A stretch of 26,017 nt of DNA from Acidobacteria bacterium UBA823 (GCA_002296225.1 DBHR01000013.1:1-26017); one strand, 5' to 3'; positions 7,361 to 14,875 are shown, counted from the stretch's first letter. Translations and numbers: made by a program. Notes: generated by a model from the letters alone, not told the origin.

Positions 7361-7899
7361 GCCGCTTGCAAGAACGGTACGTCAGTGAAGTGACGCCGGC
7401 GCTCCGCAAGGAGTTTGGCTATCGCAACGTCATGGCCGTCCCGAAGCTCAAGAAAATTGTCGTCAACATGGGATTGGGGGAGGCGACGCAGAATGTGAAG
7501 TTGATGGAAGTGGGGACCGGTGAGTTGAGCCGGATCACTGGCCAGCGTGCTGTGATCTGTCGGGCCAAGAAGTCGATAGCGCAATTCAAGGTGAGGCAAG
7601 GGATGCCGATTGGCACGATGGTCACACTGCGCGGGCAACGGATGTACGAATTCCTTGATCGCCTGATCTCGGTGGCTTTGCCGCGCGTTCGGGACTTTCG
7701 CGGCGTGTCCGCACGTGGCTTCGACGGTCGCGGCAATTACACGCTGGGCGTGAAAGATCAGCTGATGTTTCTGGAGATCGACTACATGAAGGTCGACAAG
7801 GAGCGCGGGATGAATATCTCGGTTGTAACCACGGCGCGGACCGATGAAGAAGGCCTGAAACTATTGCAGTTAATGGGGATGCCGTTTCGTAAGAATTAA
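7357..7899 (+). CDS. rplE: Ribosomal protein L5 (uL5)
   Basis: Binds 5S rRNA and contacts P-site tRNA in the central protuberance. I place the start at the ATG overlapping the rplX stop (180 aa, the normal length); the frame is open seven codons further, but that part lies inside rplX. Family segments are NVMAVPKLKKIVVNMGLGEA, RAKKSIAQFKVRQGMPIG, RVRDFRGVSARGFDGRGNY and the C-terminal TTARTDEEGLKLLQLMGMPF. AGGGAG lies about 10 nt before the ATG. Confidence 0.96.
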   Translation: MSRLQERYVSEVTPALRKEFGYRNVMAVPKLKKIVVNMGLGEATQNVKLMEVGTGELSRITGQRAVICRAKKSIAQFKVRQGMPIGTMVTLRGQRMYEFLDRLISVALPRVRDFRGVSARGFDGRGNYTLGVKDQLMFLEIDYMKVDKERGMNISVVTTARTDEEGLKLLQLMGMPFRKN

Positions 7900-7937
7900 T
7901 GGCGGACGTGTTTGCCACGACGCCTGGGTGCAGAAGA

Positions 7938-8123
7938 ATGGCCACGATAGCCAAGAAAGTCAAGGAGTTGAAGACGCCAAAGTTTGAGGGGCGTAGGCGT
8001 AACCGCTGTCGGCGGTGCGGACGTCCGCGGGCCTATATGCGCAAGTTTGCTTTGTGCCGCTTGTGTTTCCGCGCGTTGGCGCTTCAAGGTGATATCACCG
8101 GTGTGATCAAGAGTAGTTGGTAG
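7938..8123 (+). CDS. rpsN: Ribosomal protein S14, short zinc-binding type (uS14, type Z)
   Basis: A 30S head protein. The form from 7938 is 61 aa, exactly the length of type Z S14, and has the zinc ligands in CRRC and CRLC (C24, C27, C40, C43) and the typical end GVIKSSW. An in-frame ATG at 7899 overlaps the rplE stop (TAATG) and would add 13 residues, so the start is not fully settled; family length favours 7938. Neither start has a strong Shine-Dalgarno. The type Z form implies zinc-replete growth unless a zinc-free paralogue exists elsewhere. Confidence 0.92.
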   Translation: MATIAKKVKELKTPKFEGRRRNRCRRCGRPRAYMRKFALCRLCFRALALQGDITGVIKSSW

Positions 8124-8147
8124 AACCGCTTCGGCGGGGGGGCGGTT
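8124..8147 (+). promoter_or_regulatory. Two mutually exclusive hairpins between rpsN and rpsH
   Basis: Directly after the rpsN stop, CCGC-TTCG-GCGG (8126-8137) makes a stem closed by a C(UUCG)G tetraloop, which is unusually stable in RNA. The same 5' arm can instead pair as AACCGC (8124-8129) with GCGGTT (8142-8147). The two structures cannot form together. There is no T-run, so this is not a classic terminator. It lies in the 66-nt leader of rpsH; a role in processing or control is inference only. Confidence 0.4.
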
Positions 8148-8189
8148 GCCGGAGATGGTGCCGTCAGTGGTTAGTGTGAGAGCGAAGTC

Positions 8190-8600
8190 ATGACTGATCC
8201 GATTGCGGATATGTTGTCGCGGATCCGGAACGCCACGAGCTCGCGTCATCAGCGCGTGGACGTACCAGCATCGAAGCTCAAGGCCGGAATTGCGCGGACC
8301 CTGCGCAACGAGGGCTTTATCCAGGGTTACAAGGTGCTCGATGCCAAGCCTGGTGTGAACGGCGGCACCCAGAAGACCATCCGAATCTTCCTGAAGTACG
8401 GGTTGCGGGGAGAGCGCGTCATTGTTGGGATTCACCGCGTGAGTCGGCCTGGTCGACGGGTTTATTTTCGCCGAGACACTGTGCCAAAAGTGCTCGCCGG
8501 ACTGGGTACCAATATCTTGACGACGTCGCGCGGCGTGATGACTGGTCGTGAGGCGATTCGGGCCGGCATCGGTGGTGAAGTGTTGTGTAACGTCTGGTAG
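8190..8600 (+). CDS. rpsH: Ribosomal protein S8 (uS8)
   Basis: Binds 16S helix 21 in the 30S platform; in E. coli it also represses the spc operon by binding its mRNA. The 136-aa product starts MTDPIADMLSRIRNA and ends with the RNA-binding segment TSRGVMTGREAIRAGIGGEV followed by LCNVW, slightly different from the usual LCYVW-like end. GAGCGAAG lies just before the ATG. The 66-nt gap upstream is long for this operon and contains stable hairpins. Confidence 0.96.
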   Translation: MTDPIADMLSRIRNATSSRHQRVDVPASKLKAGIARTLRNEGFIQGYKVLDAKPGVNGGTQKTIRIFLKYGLRGERVIVGIHRVSRPGRRVYFRRDTVPKVLAGLGTNILTTSRGVMTGREAIRAGIGGEVLCNVW

Positions 8601-8623
8601 ACGATTGCCAGAGAAGTTAAATC

Positions 8624-9175
8624 ATGTCTCGTATAGGTAAGAAGCCGATCGTTGTGCCCCAGGGCGTCACGGTGAAGGTCGGCGCAGATTCGGTGGAGGT
8701 GAAGGGGCCGAAAGGTCAACTCATGCAGGCCATTCCGCCGGGGATAGGTTTTGACTTAAAGGACGATACGCTCGAAGCTCGGATTATTGGGAATACACCG
8801 GGAATGGGTAAGTTCCACGGGCTAGCACGGAGCCTCGTCGCGAACGCGGTGCATGGAGTGTCTGAGGGGTTCACGCGTGAGCTCGACATCGTCGGTATTG
8901 GCTATCGTGCTGAGGTCAAAGGACGGCAGGTAGTTTTTACGCTGGGTTACTCGCACCCTGTGGTTTTTGATGTGCCAGACGGGATAGACGTGAAGGTCGA
9001 TCGCCAGATGCACATCGCTGTAGAGGGGGTTGACCGGCAATTAGTCGGACAGGTTGCGGCTAACATCCGAGGCCTCCGTAAGCCGGATCCCTACAAGCAA
9101 AAAGGTGTCCGCTACACCGGCGAGGTGCTCAAGAAGAAGGTTGGAAAGACTGGTGCGTCCGGAAATGTCACCTGA
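8624..9175 (+). CDS. rplF: Ribosomal protein L6 (uL6)
   Basis: A two-domain 50S protein near the factor-binding site. The 183-aa product opens MSRIGKKPIVVPQGV, with the repeat boundary around VSEGFTRELDIVGIGYRAEV and the signature ANIRGLRKPDPYKQKGVRY in the second domain, followed by a Lys-rich end. Length is normal. It follows rpsH by 23 nt and precedes rplR by 32 nt, the standard spc order. Confidence 0.96.
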   Translation: MSRIGKKPIVVPQGVTVKVGADSVEVKGPKGQLMQAIPPGIGFDLKDDTLEARIIGNTPGMGKFHGLARSLVANAVHGVSEGFTRELDIVGIGYRAEVKGRQVVFTLGYSHPVVFDVPDGIDVKVDRQMHIAVEGVDRQLVGQVAANIRGLRKPDPYKQKGVRYTGEVLKKKVGKTGASGNVT

Positions 9176-9207
9176 TCTTTCACGTCCAGCGTAAGGGTGT
9201 ACGAGCC

Positions 9208-9582
9208 ATGAGGGTCAAGACGAAGAAGGACCGTCGGCATCGTGTTCAATTTAGGATCCGCAAACGTGTGACAGGTACGGCTGAACGGCCTCGGCTCGTC
9301 GTCTTTCGCAGTGCGCAGCATATCTATGCGCAAGCCGTTGATGACACCTCTGGCCGAACAATCGTGGCCGCGTCGAGCGTTGAGCCAACTGTTAAGGCAG
9401 GGTTTGGAAAAGATACCGGTGGAGGAAATGTGGTTGGCGCGAAGGCGGTCGGCAAGATCGTCGCGGAGCGATTGCTCGCGAGCGGAGTGAATCAGGTGGT
9501 GTTCGATCGAGGTGGTTTCTTGTATCACGGACGCGTAAAGGCGATGGCCGAGGCAGCACGCGAAGCGGGGTTACGGTTTTAA
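9208..9582 (+). CDS. rplR: Ribosomal protein L18 (uL18)
   Basis: Binds 5S rRNA in the central protuberance together with L5. The 124-aa product has a basic N-terminus (KTKKDRRHRVQFRIRKRV), the stretch RPRLVVFRSAQHIYAQAVDD and the ending VVFDRGGFLYHGRVKAMAEA plus AREAGLRF. All are family hallmarks and the length is usual. A weak GTAAGGG lies upstream of the ATG. Confidence 0.95.
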   Translation: MRVKTKKDRRHRVQFRIRKRVTGTAERPRLVVFRSAQHIYAQAVDDTSGRTIVAASSVEPTVKAGFGKDTGGGNVVGAKAVGKIVAERLLASGVNQVVFDRGGFLYHGRVKAMAEAAREAGLRF

Positions 9583-9623
9583 GTGAGTAGAGGATGCGGT
9601 GCGGTTGCCGCGGTTGACAAACT

Positions 9624-10178
9624 ATGTTTCAGACAAGAGAAAAAATCGATCCGACTAACCTTGAACTGAGGGATACGGTCGTGTCGATCAACCGTGTCAC
9701 GAAAGTTGTTAAAGGCGGTAAGAACTTGAGCTTTAGGGCTTTGGTCGTCGTCGGCGATGGGCTGGGCAACGTCGGCTTCGGCGTTGGCAAAGCGAAGGAG
9801 GTACCTTCGTCCATCAAGAAGGGGATTGAGGCGGCTAGAAAGGCGCTGATCCGCGTGCCACTGCAGGGAACCACGATTCCGCATACCGTGGTCGGGCGCT
9901 TTGGGGCGGGCCGGGTCTTGCTGAAGCCGGCGCCCGAAGGCACCGGCATTATTGCGGGCGGCGCCGTGCGGGCGGTCGTCGAGTCGGCTGGCATTCAGAA
10001 CATTTTGACCAAGTCGATCGGTTCGCCGAATCCGCAAAACGTCGTGCGCGCCACATTTATGGGATTGCTGAACTTACTTGATCCAGTAGCGGTCGCGCGG
10101 TTGCGGGGCAAGAGCCTCGAAGATTTTGGTGAGCCCTTTGCCACGACCAACGTTCGCGTCGAGACGCCCACCTCCTGA
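9624..10178 (+). CDS. rpsE: Ribosomal protein S5 (uS5)
   Basis: Part of the mRNA entry channel and of translational accuracy on the 30S subunit. The 184-aa product has the double-stranded RNA-binding fold (VVSINRVTKVVKGGKNLSFR, GFGVGKAKEVPSSIKKGIEA) and the C-terminal domain (GTGIIAGGAVRAVVESAGI, then DILTKS-like ILTKSIGSPNPQNVV). No ordinary Shine-Dalgarno is visible: the nearest GAGGA is about 29 nt upstream, with a GCGG-TTG-CCGC hairpin (9601-9611) between it and the ATG that could shorten the distance. Confidence 0.95.
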   Translation: MFQTREKIDPTNLELRDTVVSINRVTKVVKGGKNLSFRALVVVGDGLGNVGFGVGKAKEVPSSIKKGIEAARKALIRVPLQGTTIPHTVVGRFGAGRVLLKPAPEGTGIIAGGAVRAVVESAGIQNILTKSIGSPNPQNVVRATFMGLLNLLDPVAVARLRGKSLEDFGEPFATTNVRVETPTS

Positions 10179-10198
10179 GGCGCAAGGACGGATGACGG

Positions 10199-10411
10199 AT
10201 GTCGAAGAAAACGAAACAATCGGCGCCTCTCAAGTTGACCGTAACCTTGGTAAAGAGCCCAATCGGGTACGCCAGGGGGCAGGCCGCCGTGGTGCGTGGA
10301 CTCGGGTTGCGTCGGCTGGGTCATTCGGTGAAGTTGCCGGACACGCCGTCGATTCGAGGCATGATTCACAAGGTGCGCCACTTGGTGCGGCTCGACGAGG
10401 CCACTCGCTGA
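10199..10411 (+). CDS. rpmD: Ribosomal protein L30 (uL30)
   Basis: A small 50S protein absent from some bacteria. The 70-aa product has the compact core LKLTVTLVKSPIGYARGQ, the helix AAVVRGLGLRRLGHSVKLPD and the end IRGMIHKVRHLVRLDE, all matching the family, with about eight extra basic residues at the N-terminus. AAGGA lies about 10 nt before the ATG at 10199. A longer frame over the same region (from 10126) is a shadow. Position between rpsE and rplO is standard. Confidence 0.93.
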   Translation: MSKKTKQSAPLKLTVTLVKSPIGYARGQAAVVRGLGLRRLGHSVKLPDTPSIRGMIHKVRHLVRLDEATR

Positions 10412-10430
10412 TCGGCTGGAACTGACGGGT

Positions 10431-10910
10431 ATGGCCATGGATTTGAGCAAACTTCAGCCGCCAAAGGGGCGCGTCCGTTCGAAGAAGCGTGTTGGTCGTG
10501 GCCAGGGCTCAGGCCATGGCAAGACGGCTGGTCGGGGACACAAGGGTGCGAAGTCGCGTTCCGGCTTCAAACGGAAGCGGGGGTTCGAAGGTGGTCAGAT
10601 GCCACTGCATCGCCGGTTGCCGAAGCGTGGCTTTCATAACCCATTTCGCGTTGATTATGACGTCGTTAATCTCGATACGCTCACGGAGCGGTTCGAGTCT
10701 GGTACTGAGGTGACGCTGGATCTACTGCGTGAACGCGGATTAATCCGCGGCGGTAAGCGGCGAGTCAAGGTTTTGGCACGGGGCGAGGTGACGAAGGCCT
10801 TCACAGTACATGCGCACCGGTTTAGCGGGAAGGCGGCCCAGAAAATTGAGGCCAGTGGTGGCCGGGCGGTCCTACTGGAGAGCTCGCCAAGAACGGCAAC
10901 GGAGTCATGA
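10431..10910 (+). CDS. rplO: Ribosomal protein L15 (uL15)
   Basis: A late-assembly 50S protein with a long basic N-terminal arm. The 159-aa product shows KKRVGRGQGSGHGKTAGRGH, then FEGGQMPLHRRLPKRGFHN, and the C-terminal globular part ending FSGKAAQKIEASGGRAVLLE. A second ATG two codons downstream (10437) is an equally possible start. Its stop overlaps the secY ATG (10907-10910), giving coupled translation of a ribosomal protein and the translocon. Confidence 0.95.
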   Translation: MAMDLSKLQPPKGRVRSKKRVGRGQGSGHGKTAGRGHKGAKSRSGFKRKRGFEGGQMPLHRRLPKRGFHNPFRVDYDVVNLDTLTERFESGTEVTLDLLRERGLIRGGKRRVKVLARGEVTKAFTVHAHRFSGKAAQKIEASGGRAVLLESSPRTATES

Positions 10911-12295
10911 TCGATAGCCTCAAGAGTATCTTCGCTATTCCTGAGCTGCGGAACCGTGTGTTGTTCACGTTCGCGGTGCTCGGCGTGTATCGCGTGGGCA
11001 ACCACGTGCCGACGCCAGGTGTGAATACCGAAGCCTTGGCAATTCTGGCGGAGCAGGCCGCGAACACGATGTTTGGGCTCTACGACATGTTTTCGGGCGG
11101 AAATTTATCGCGGGTGACGATTTTCGCGTTGGGCATTATGCCCTATATCAGCGCATCGATCATCCTGCAATTGCTGACAGTCGTCTGGCCCTACCTTGAG
11201 CGCTTATCAAAGGAAGGGGAGCTCGGCCGGCGTAAGATCACTCAATACACCCGTTACGGCACGTTATTTCTGTGCGTAGTCCAATCGCTTGGCATTTCTA
11301 TTTTTCTCGAGCGGCAGACGAATATCGCGGGTGGCTTGCCCTTGATCTATGAGGGGGGGTGGAGCTTTCGCTTACTGACGGTGTTGACGCTGACGACTGG
11401 GACGATCTTCATCATGTGGCTAGGCGAGCAGATTACCGAGCGCGGGATCGGTAATGGCATGTCGCTTATCATTTTTGCCGGCATCGTGGTGGGTTTGCCC
11501 AGTGCAGTGGTCACGACGGTCGATCAGCTTCGGTCGGGGCAGATCGGCTTGTTCCGGTTGATCGCGCTAGTCACGCTCATGATTACGGTAGTGGCGGCGG
11601 TGGTTTTTATCGAACGCGGACATCGCCGGGTCGTCGTGCAGTACGCCAAGCGAGTAGTGGGTCGACGGATGTACGGTGGTTCGAGTACGCACATTCCGTT
11701 GAAGGTGAACACGGGTGGCGTCATTCCGGTTATTTTTGCGTCTTCGATTTTGGCATTTCCGGCAACGATTGCGGGCGTGCTCCCAGCCGGGAGCTGGGGG
11801 CAGACAATGACTGACCAGTTGACCTACGGGATGCCGCTGTACTACTTGCTCTACGTGTCCGGCATCATCTTTTTCGCCTATTTCTATACGGCCATCATCT
11901 TTAATCCGGATGACGTGGCTGAGAATATGCGCAAGTACGGCGGATTCATTCCTGGGATCCGGCCTGGAAAGCGGACGGCCGAGCACATCGACACAATCCT
12001 CACGCGTATCACATTGGCTGGTGCCATCTATCTCGCGATGGTCGCCGTTTTACCTGACCTTTTGATCGTGGGCATTCGGGTCGCGCCGATTCCATTCATT
12101 GGAGAGCAACTCGACGTGATTCTGCCGCAGTTCATTACCCAGGGGATGAACGTGACGTTCTATTTTGGCGGCACGTCGCTACTCATCATCGTGGGGGTAT
12201 CGATGGATACAGTGCAGCAGGTCGAATCGCAACTCATTATGCGGCACTACGATGGTTTCATGAAGAAGACTCGTATACGCGGGCGACGGGGGTAG
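10907..12295 (+). CDS. secY: Protein translocase channel subunit SecY
   Basis: The pore of the Sec translocon in the inner membrane. At 462 aa it is slightly longer than E. coli SecY and shows the expected run of about ten hydrophobic segments. Recognisable elements are the plug and TM2 region (NTMFGLYDMFSGGNLSRVTIF up to ALGIMPYISASIILQLL), the cytoplasmic loop with NTGGVIPVIFASSIL, NPDDVAENMRKYGGFIPGIR before TM9, and the C-terminal VSMDTVQQVESQLIMRHYDG. It starts inside the rplO stop. Basic residues end the protein, as expected for a cytoplasmic C-terminus. Confidence 0.98.
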   Translation: MIDSLKSIFAIPELRNRVLFTFAVLGVYRVGNHVPTPGVNTEALAILAEQAANTMFGLYDMFSGGNLSRVTIFALGIMPYISASIILQLLTVVWPYLERLSKEGELGRRKITQYTRYGTLFLCVVQSLGISIFLERQTNIAGGLPLIYEGGWSFRLLTVLTLTTGTIFIMWLGEQITERGIGNGMSLIIFAGIVVGLPSAVVTTVDQLRSGQIGLFRLIALVTLMITVVAAVVFIERGHRRVVVQYAKRVVGRRMYGGSSTHIPLKVNTGGVIPVIFASSILAFPATIAGVLPAGSWGQTMTDQLTYGMPLYYLLYVSGIIFFAYFYTAIIFNPDDVAENMRKYGGFIPGIRPGKRTAEHIDTILTRITLAGAIYLAMVAVLPDLLIVGIRVAPIPFIGEQLDVILPQFITQGMNVTFYFGGTSLLIIVGVSMDTVQQVESQLIMRHYDGFMKKTRIRGRRG

Positions 12296-12319
12296 ATAGG
12301 GGTGACGCGCGGAGAGGAG

Positions 12320-13000
12320 ATGGGGTGCAATATCGTGATGCTTGGACCGCCAGGGGCTGGCAAGGGCACGCAGGCCGGACCACTGGCCGGCAGCCGGAAT
12401 CTGCCAAGAATTTCAACTGGCGATATCTTGCGCGAGGCCGTTCAATCTAAGACCGAGCTCGGCCGTACAGCGGAGGTCACTATAGCCCGGGGCGAGTTAG
12501 TGAGTGACGAAGTGGTAATAGGCATGGTTCGCGAGCGGCTTGCCCGTGAAGATACGCAAGCAGGGTTCGTCTTGGATGGGTTCCCGCGGACCATTACCCA
12601 AGCTGAAGCGCTGGATGTCATGCTGGCCGATCGTGCTTCGCTTATCGTTCTCAAAATCACCGTACCCGCGGAGGAGTTGTTACGGCGGCTCAGTGCTAGG
12701 CGCGTCTGTGGGCAGTGTAGCGCGATTTTCGGAGACGGCGTGGCGGGGTCACCTTGTGCGCAATGTGGTGGCCCGCTGGTGCAGCGTAACGACGATCGCG
12801 AATCAGTGGTGCGCGAACGACTCGAAGTGTACGCGCGCGATACCGAGCCGCTCACGAACTACTACCGCGAACGTCAGACCTTCGCTGAGATCGACGGAGC
12901 CCAGCCGACGAATATTGTCAGGCGGTCGGTGGAAGCGGCGGTTGGTCGCCTTCAGGGCGCGGCGCGGCGGCCGGCGGCCAATGTGGGGGCGAGCGAGTGA
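12320..13000 (+). CDS. adk: Adenylate kinase with zinc-type LID
   Basis: Converts ATP and AMP to two ADP in the cytoplasm. I chose the ATG at 12320 (226 aa), with GGAG 5 nt upstream, over the in-frame GTG at 12302; it places the P-loop GPPGAGKGTQ near the N-terminus as usual. The AMP-binding part is RISTGDILREAV, the core motif is GFVLDGFPRTITQAEALD, and the LID at about 125-165 carries CGQC and CAQC, the four-Cys zinc type. QRNDDRESVVRERLEVY follows. The C-terminus is an Ala/Arg-rich tail a little longer than usual. Its stop overlaps the map GTG start. Confidence 0.96.
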   Translation: MGCNIVMLGPPGAGKGTQAGPLAGSRNLPRISTGDILREAVQSKTELGRTAEVTIARGELVSDEVVIGMVRERLAREDTQAGFVLDGFPRTITQAEALDVMLADRASLIVLKITVPAEELLRRLSARRVCGQCSAIFGDGVAGSPCAQCGGPLVQRNDDRESVVRERLEVYARDTEPLTNYYRERQTFAEIDGAQPTNIVRRSVEAAVGRLQGAARRPAANVGASE

Positions 13001-13782
13001 TCGTCTGCAAGTCCTCTGAAGAGTTGGTGCGGATGCGAGCCGCGAATCAAATTGTGGCGGACGCACTGGATGAGCTACGGGCGATGGTTAGCCCAGGCGT
13101 TACGACGGCCGATCTGGATGCGACGGTGGAAGCACGCGTGCGTGAGGCCGGGGCGACACCGGCGTTTAAAGGATATCGTGGGTATCCGGCGAGCTTATGT
13201 GCCTCGATCAACCACGAGGTTGTTCATGGGATTCCGTCGCCGCGGAAGCTCGCCACGGGCGATATTGTATCGCTCGATGTCGGTGTTTTACTGGAAGGCT
13301 ACTACGGGGATTCGGCGCTCACAGTTGCGGTTGGCACGGTCTCTAGCGAGGCGCAGGAGTTGTTGCGTGTGACGCAGGAAGCCTTGGAGTTTGGGATCGC
13401 GCAGACGTGTGTGGGTGCTCGAGTTTCTGACATTGGACATGCGATCCAATGCCATGTTGAGGCCCATGGTTTTTCGGTGGTTCGGGAGTTCGTTGGGCAC
13501 GGTATCGGCACCAAATTACACGAGGAGCCCCAAGTTCCGAACTATGGCGAGCGAGGGCACGGCCCGAGATTAGCGGAAGGCATGGTTTTAGCCATTGAGC
13601 CGATGGTGAATATTGGCGAGCCGGCCGTGGATGTGCTCGACGATGGCTGGACAGCCGTGACACGGGATGGCAGTCTGTCCGCACACTTCGAACACACGGT
13701 TGCGGTGACATCTGCCGGGCCAGACGTGTTGACGCGCCAGTTGCGCGACGTGCCGGTGAGCGTTTCGGCACAGGCATCGTGA
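12997..13782 (+). CDS. map: Methionine aminopeptidase, type I
   Basis: Removes the initiator Met from new proteins with a dimetal centre. The 261-aa product starts at a GTG overlapping the adk stop (GTGA), giving the usual opening MIVCKSSEELVRMR. All metal ligands are in place: D94, D105, H168, E201 and E232, with the substrate-site His residues H77 and H175. The C-terminus runs about ten residues past the pita-bread fold. The next gene in most bacteria, infA, is missing here. Confidence 0.97.
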   Translation: MIVCKSSEELVRMRAANQIVADALDELRAMVSPGVTTADLDATVEARVREAGATPAFKGYRGYPASLCASINHEVVHGIPSPRKLATGDIVSLDVGVLLEGYYGDSALTVAVGTVSSEAQELLRVTQEALEFGIAQTCVGARVSDIGHAIQCHVEAHGFSVVREFVGHGIGTKLHEEPQVPNYGERGHGPRLAEGMVLAIEPMVNIGEPAVDVLDDGWTAVTRDGSLSAHFEHTVAVTSAGPDVLTRQLRDVPVSVSAQAS

Positions 13783-13822
13783 GACGCACTCGTAGAGGGA
13801 CGAGAGAGCAGAGGACGCGGAC

Positions 13823-13936
13823 ATGAAGGTTCGAGTATCGGTTAAGCGTATGTGCGCCAAGTGCAAGATCGTACGACGACGTGGCGTCGTCAGGGTGGTT
13901 TGCACCAATCAGAAACATAAGCAGCGACAGGGGTGA
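13823..13936 (+). CDS. rpmJ: Ribosomal protein L36 (bL36), zinc-binding form
   Basis: The smallest 50S protein, only 37 aa, so easily missed in gene calling. It reads MKVRVSVKRMCAKCKIVRRR, then GVVRVVCTNQKHKQRQG. The zinc ligands C11, C14, C27 and H32 are all present, so this is the C+ form. GAGGA lies about 8 nt before the ATG. It sits between map and rpsM, the standard place, but without infA in front of it. Confidence 0.97.
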   Translation: MKVRVSVKRMCAKCKIVRRRGVVRVVCTNQKHKQRQG

Positions 13937-13953
13937 GGCGCCGGTCGTTTGGT

Positions 13954-13970
13954 CGTGTGACGGTTACACG
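13954..13970 (+). promoter_or_regulatory. Hairpin upstream of rpsM
   Basis: CGTGTG (13954-13959) can pair with TACACG (13965-13970) around a five-base loop, with one G-U pair at the loop end. It ends 18 nt before the rpsM ATG, the position of the alpha-operon leader where S4 acts in E. coli. There is no sign of the E. coli pseudoknot itself, so a regulatory role is only suggested by position. Confidence 0.3.
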
Positions 13971-13988
13971 TGAGAGTGAAGGACATAC

Positions 13989-14366
13989 ATGGCACGTATC
14001 GCAGGCGTTGACTTGCCGAGAACGAAGCGGGTGGAGGTTGGCCTGACCTATATCTACGGCATCGGCCAAAAACGATCGACTGACATTCTGGCCTCGGCGG
14101 GTGTCAGCGGTGACGTTCGGGTTAAGGACCTCTCCGAGGACGACGTCCGCAAAATCAGTCGCGTCATCGAAGAGGAGGGACGCGTCGAGGGCGATCTGCG
14201 GAAAGAAATCTCGATGAGCATTAAGCGACTCATGGAGATCGGGTGCTATCGTGGCATGCGTCACCGGCGGAACCTACCTGTGCGTGGCCAGAGGACCCAC
14301 ACCAACGCGCGGACTCGTAAGGGCCCGCGAAAGGGAGCGGTCGCAGCAAAGAAGAAGACGGTCTAG
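13989..14366 (+). CDS. rpsM: Ribosomal protein S13 (uS13)
   Basis: A 30S head protein that contacts P-site tRNA and forms bridges B1a and B1b. The 125-aa product starts MARIAGVDLPRTKRVEVGLT, has the helix-two-turns-helix region (IYGIGQKRSTDILASAGV) and ends with the basic tail RHRRNLPVRGQRTHTNARTR and KGPRK. Length is normal. GTGAGAGTGAAGGA lies upstream of the ATG. First gene of the alpha cluster proper. Confidence 0.97.
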   Translation: MARIAGVDLPRTKRVEVGLTYIYGIGQKRSTDILASAGVSGDVRVKDLSEDDVRKISRVIEEEGRVEGDLRKEISMSIKRLMEIGCYRGMRHRRNLPVRGQRTHTNARTRKGPRKGAVAAKKKTV

Positions 14367-14384
14367 GTCGAGAGGTCTTGAGGC

Positions 14385-14828
14385 ATGGCGAAGAAAGAAA
14401 CAGTTGAGGGCGCGCTTCCTGAGCCTGAGAAAAAGGCAGGCAAGCGAAAGAAGACGTTTAAGAAACGCGGTGTGAAACGCGTTGTGCCTCATGGCCACGC
14501 GCATATTCTGGTGTCCTTCAACAACACGATCATTACGATCACTGATGTCGACGGTAATGTGGTGGCGTGGTCCAGTGCAGGTGGCATCGGTTTCAAAGGG
14601 GCCCGGAAGGGCACTCCGTTTGCCGCGACTCAAGCAGCGATGAATGCCGGCAAAGCAGCCAAGAGTGTCGGGATGCGCTCGCTCGAGGTGCTTGTGAAGG
14701 GGCCTGGTGCTGGACGAGAATCGGCGGTCCGGGCGCTCCAGACGATTGGGCTCGCTATCCGGTCGATTCGTGATGTAACGCCCGTTCCACACAACGGGTG
14801 CCGGCCGCCGAAGCGGCGGCGGGTGTGA
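14385..14828 (+). CDS. rpsK: Ribosomal protein S11 (uS11) with basic N-terminal extension
   Basis: A platform protein near the mRNA exit and the E site. The 147-aa product has the core signature HILVSFNNTIITITDVDGNV, GFKGARKGTPFAATQAA and the end DVTPVPHNGCRPPKRRRV. About 20 residues at the N-terminus, rich in Lys and Glu (EPEKKAGKRKKTFKKR), are longer than in E. coli (about 129 aa). GAGG lies close upstream of the ATG. It follows rpsM by 18 nt. Confidence 0.96.
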   Translation: MAKKETVEGALPEPEKKAGKRKKTFKKRGVKRVVPHGHAHILVSFNNTIITITDVDGNVVAWSSAGGIGFKGARKGTPFAATQAAMNAGKAAKSVGMRSLEVLVKGPGAGRESAVRALQTIGLAIRSIRDVTPVPHNGCRPPKRRRV

Positions 14829-14875
14829 CGAGGATGGGATTCGACGGCTAAACGATGAGACCGTAAGGACATAAC

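Noticed and set aside
9614..9642. TTGACA just before rpsE as an internal promoter
   Set aside because: At 17 bp downstream the sequence is GAGAAA, which is no -10 box, and the site overlaps the start of rpsE.
12302..12320. GTG at 12302 as the adk start
   Set aside because: In frame, but the ATG at 12320 has a better-placed Shine-Dalgarno and gives the usual short lead-in to the P-loop.
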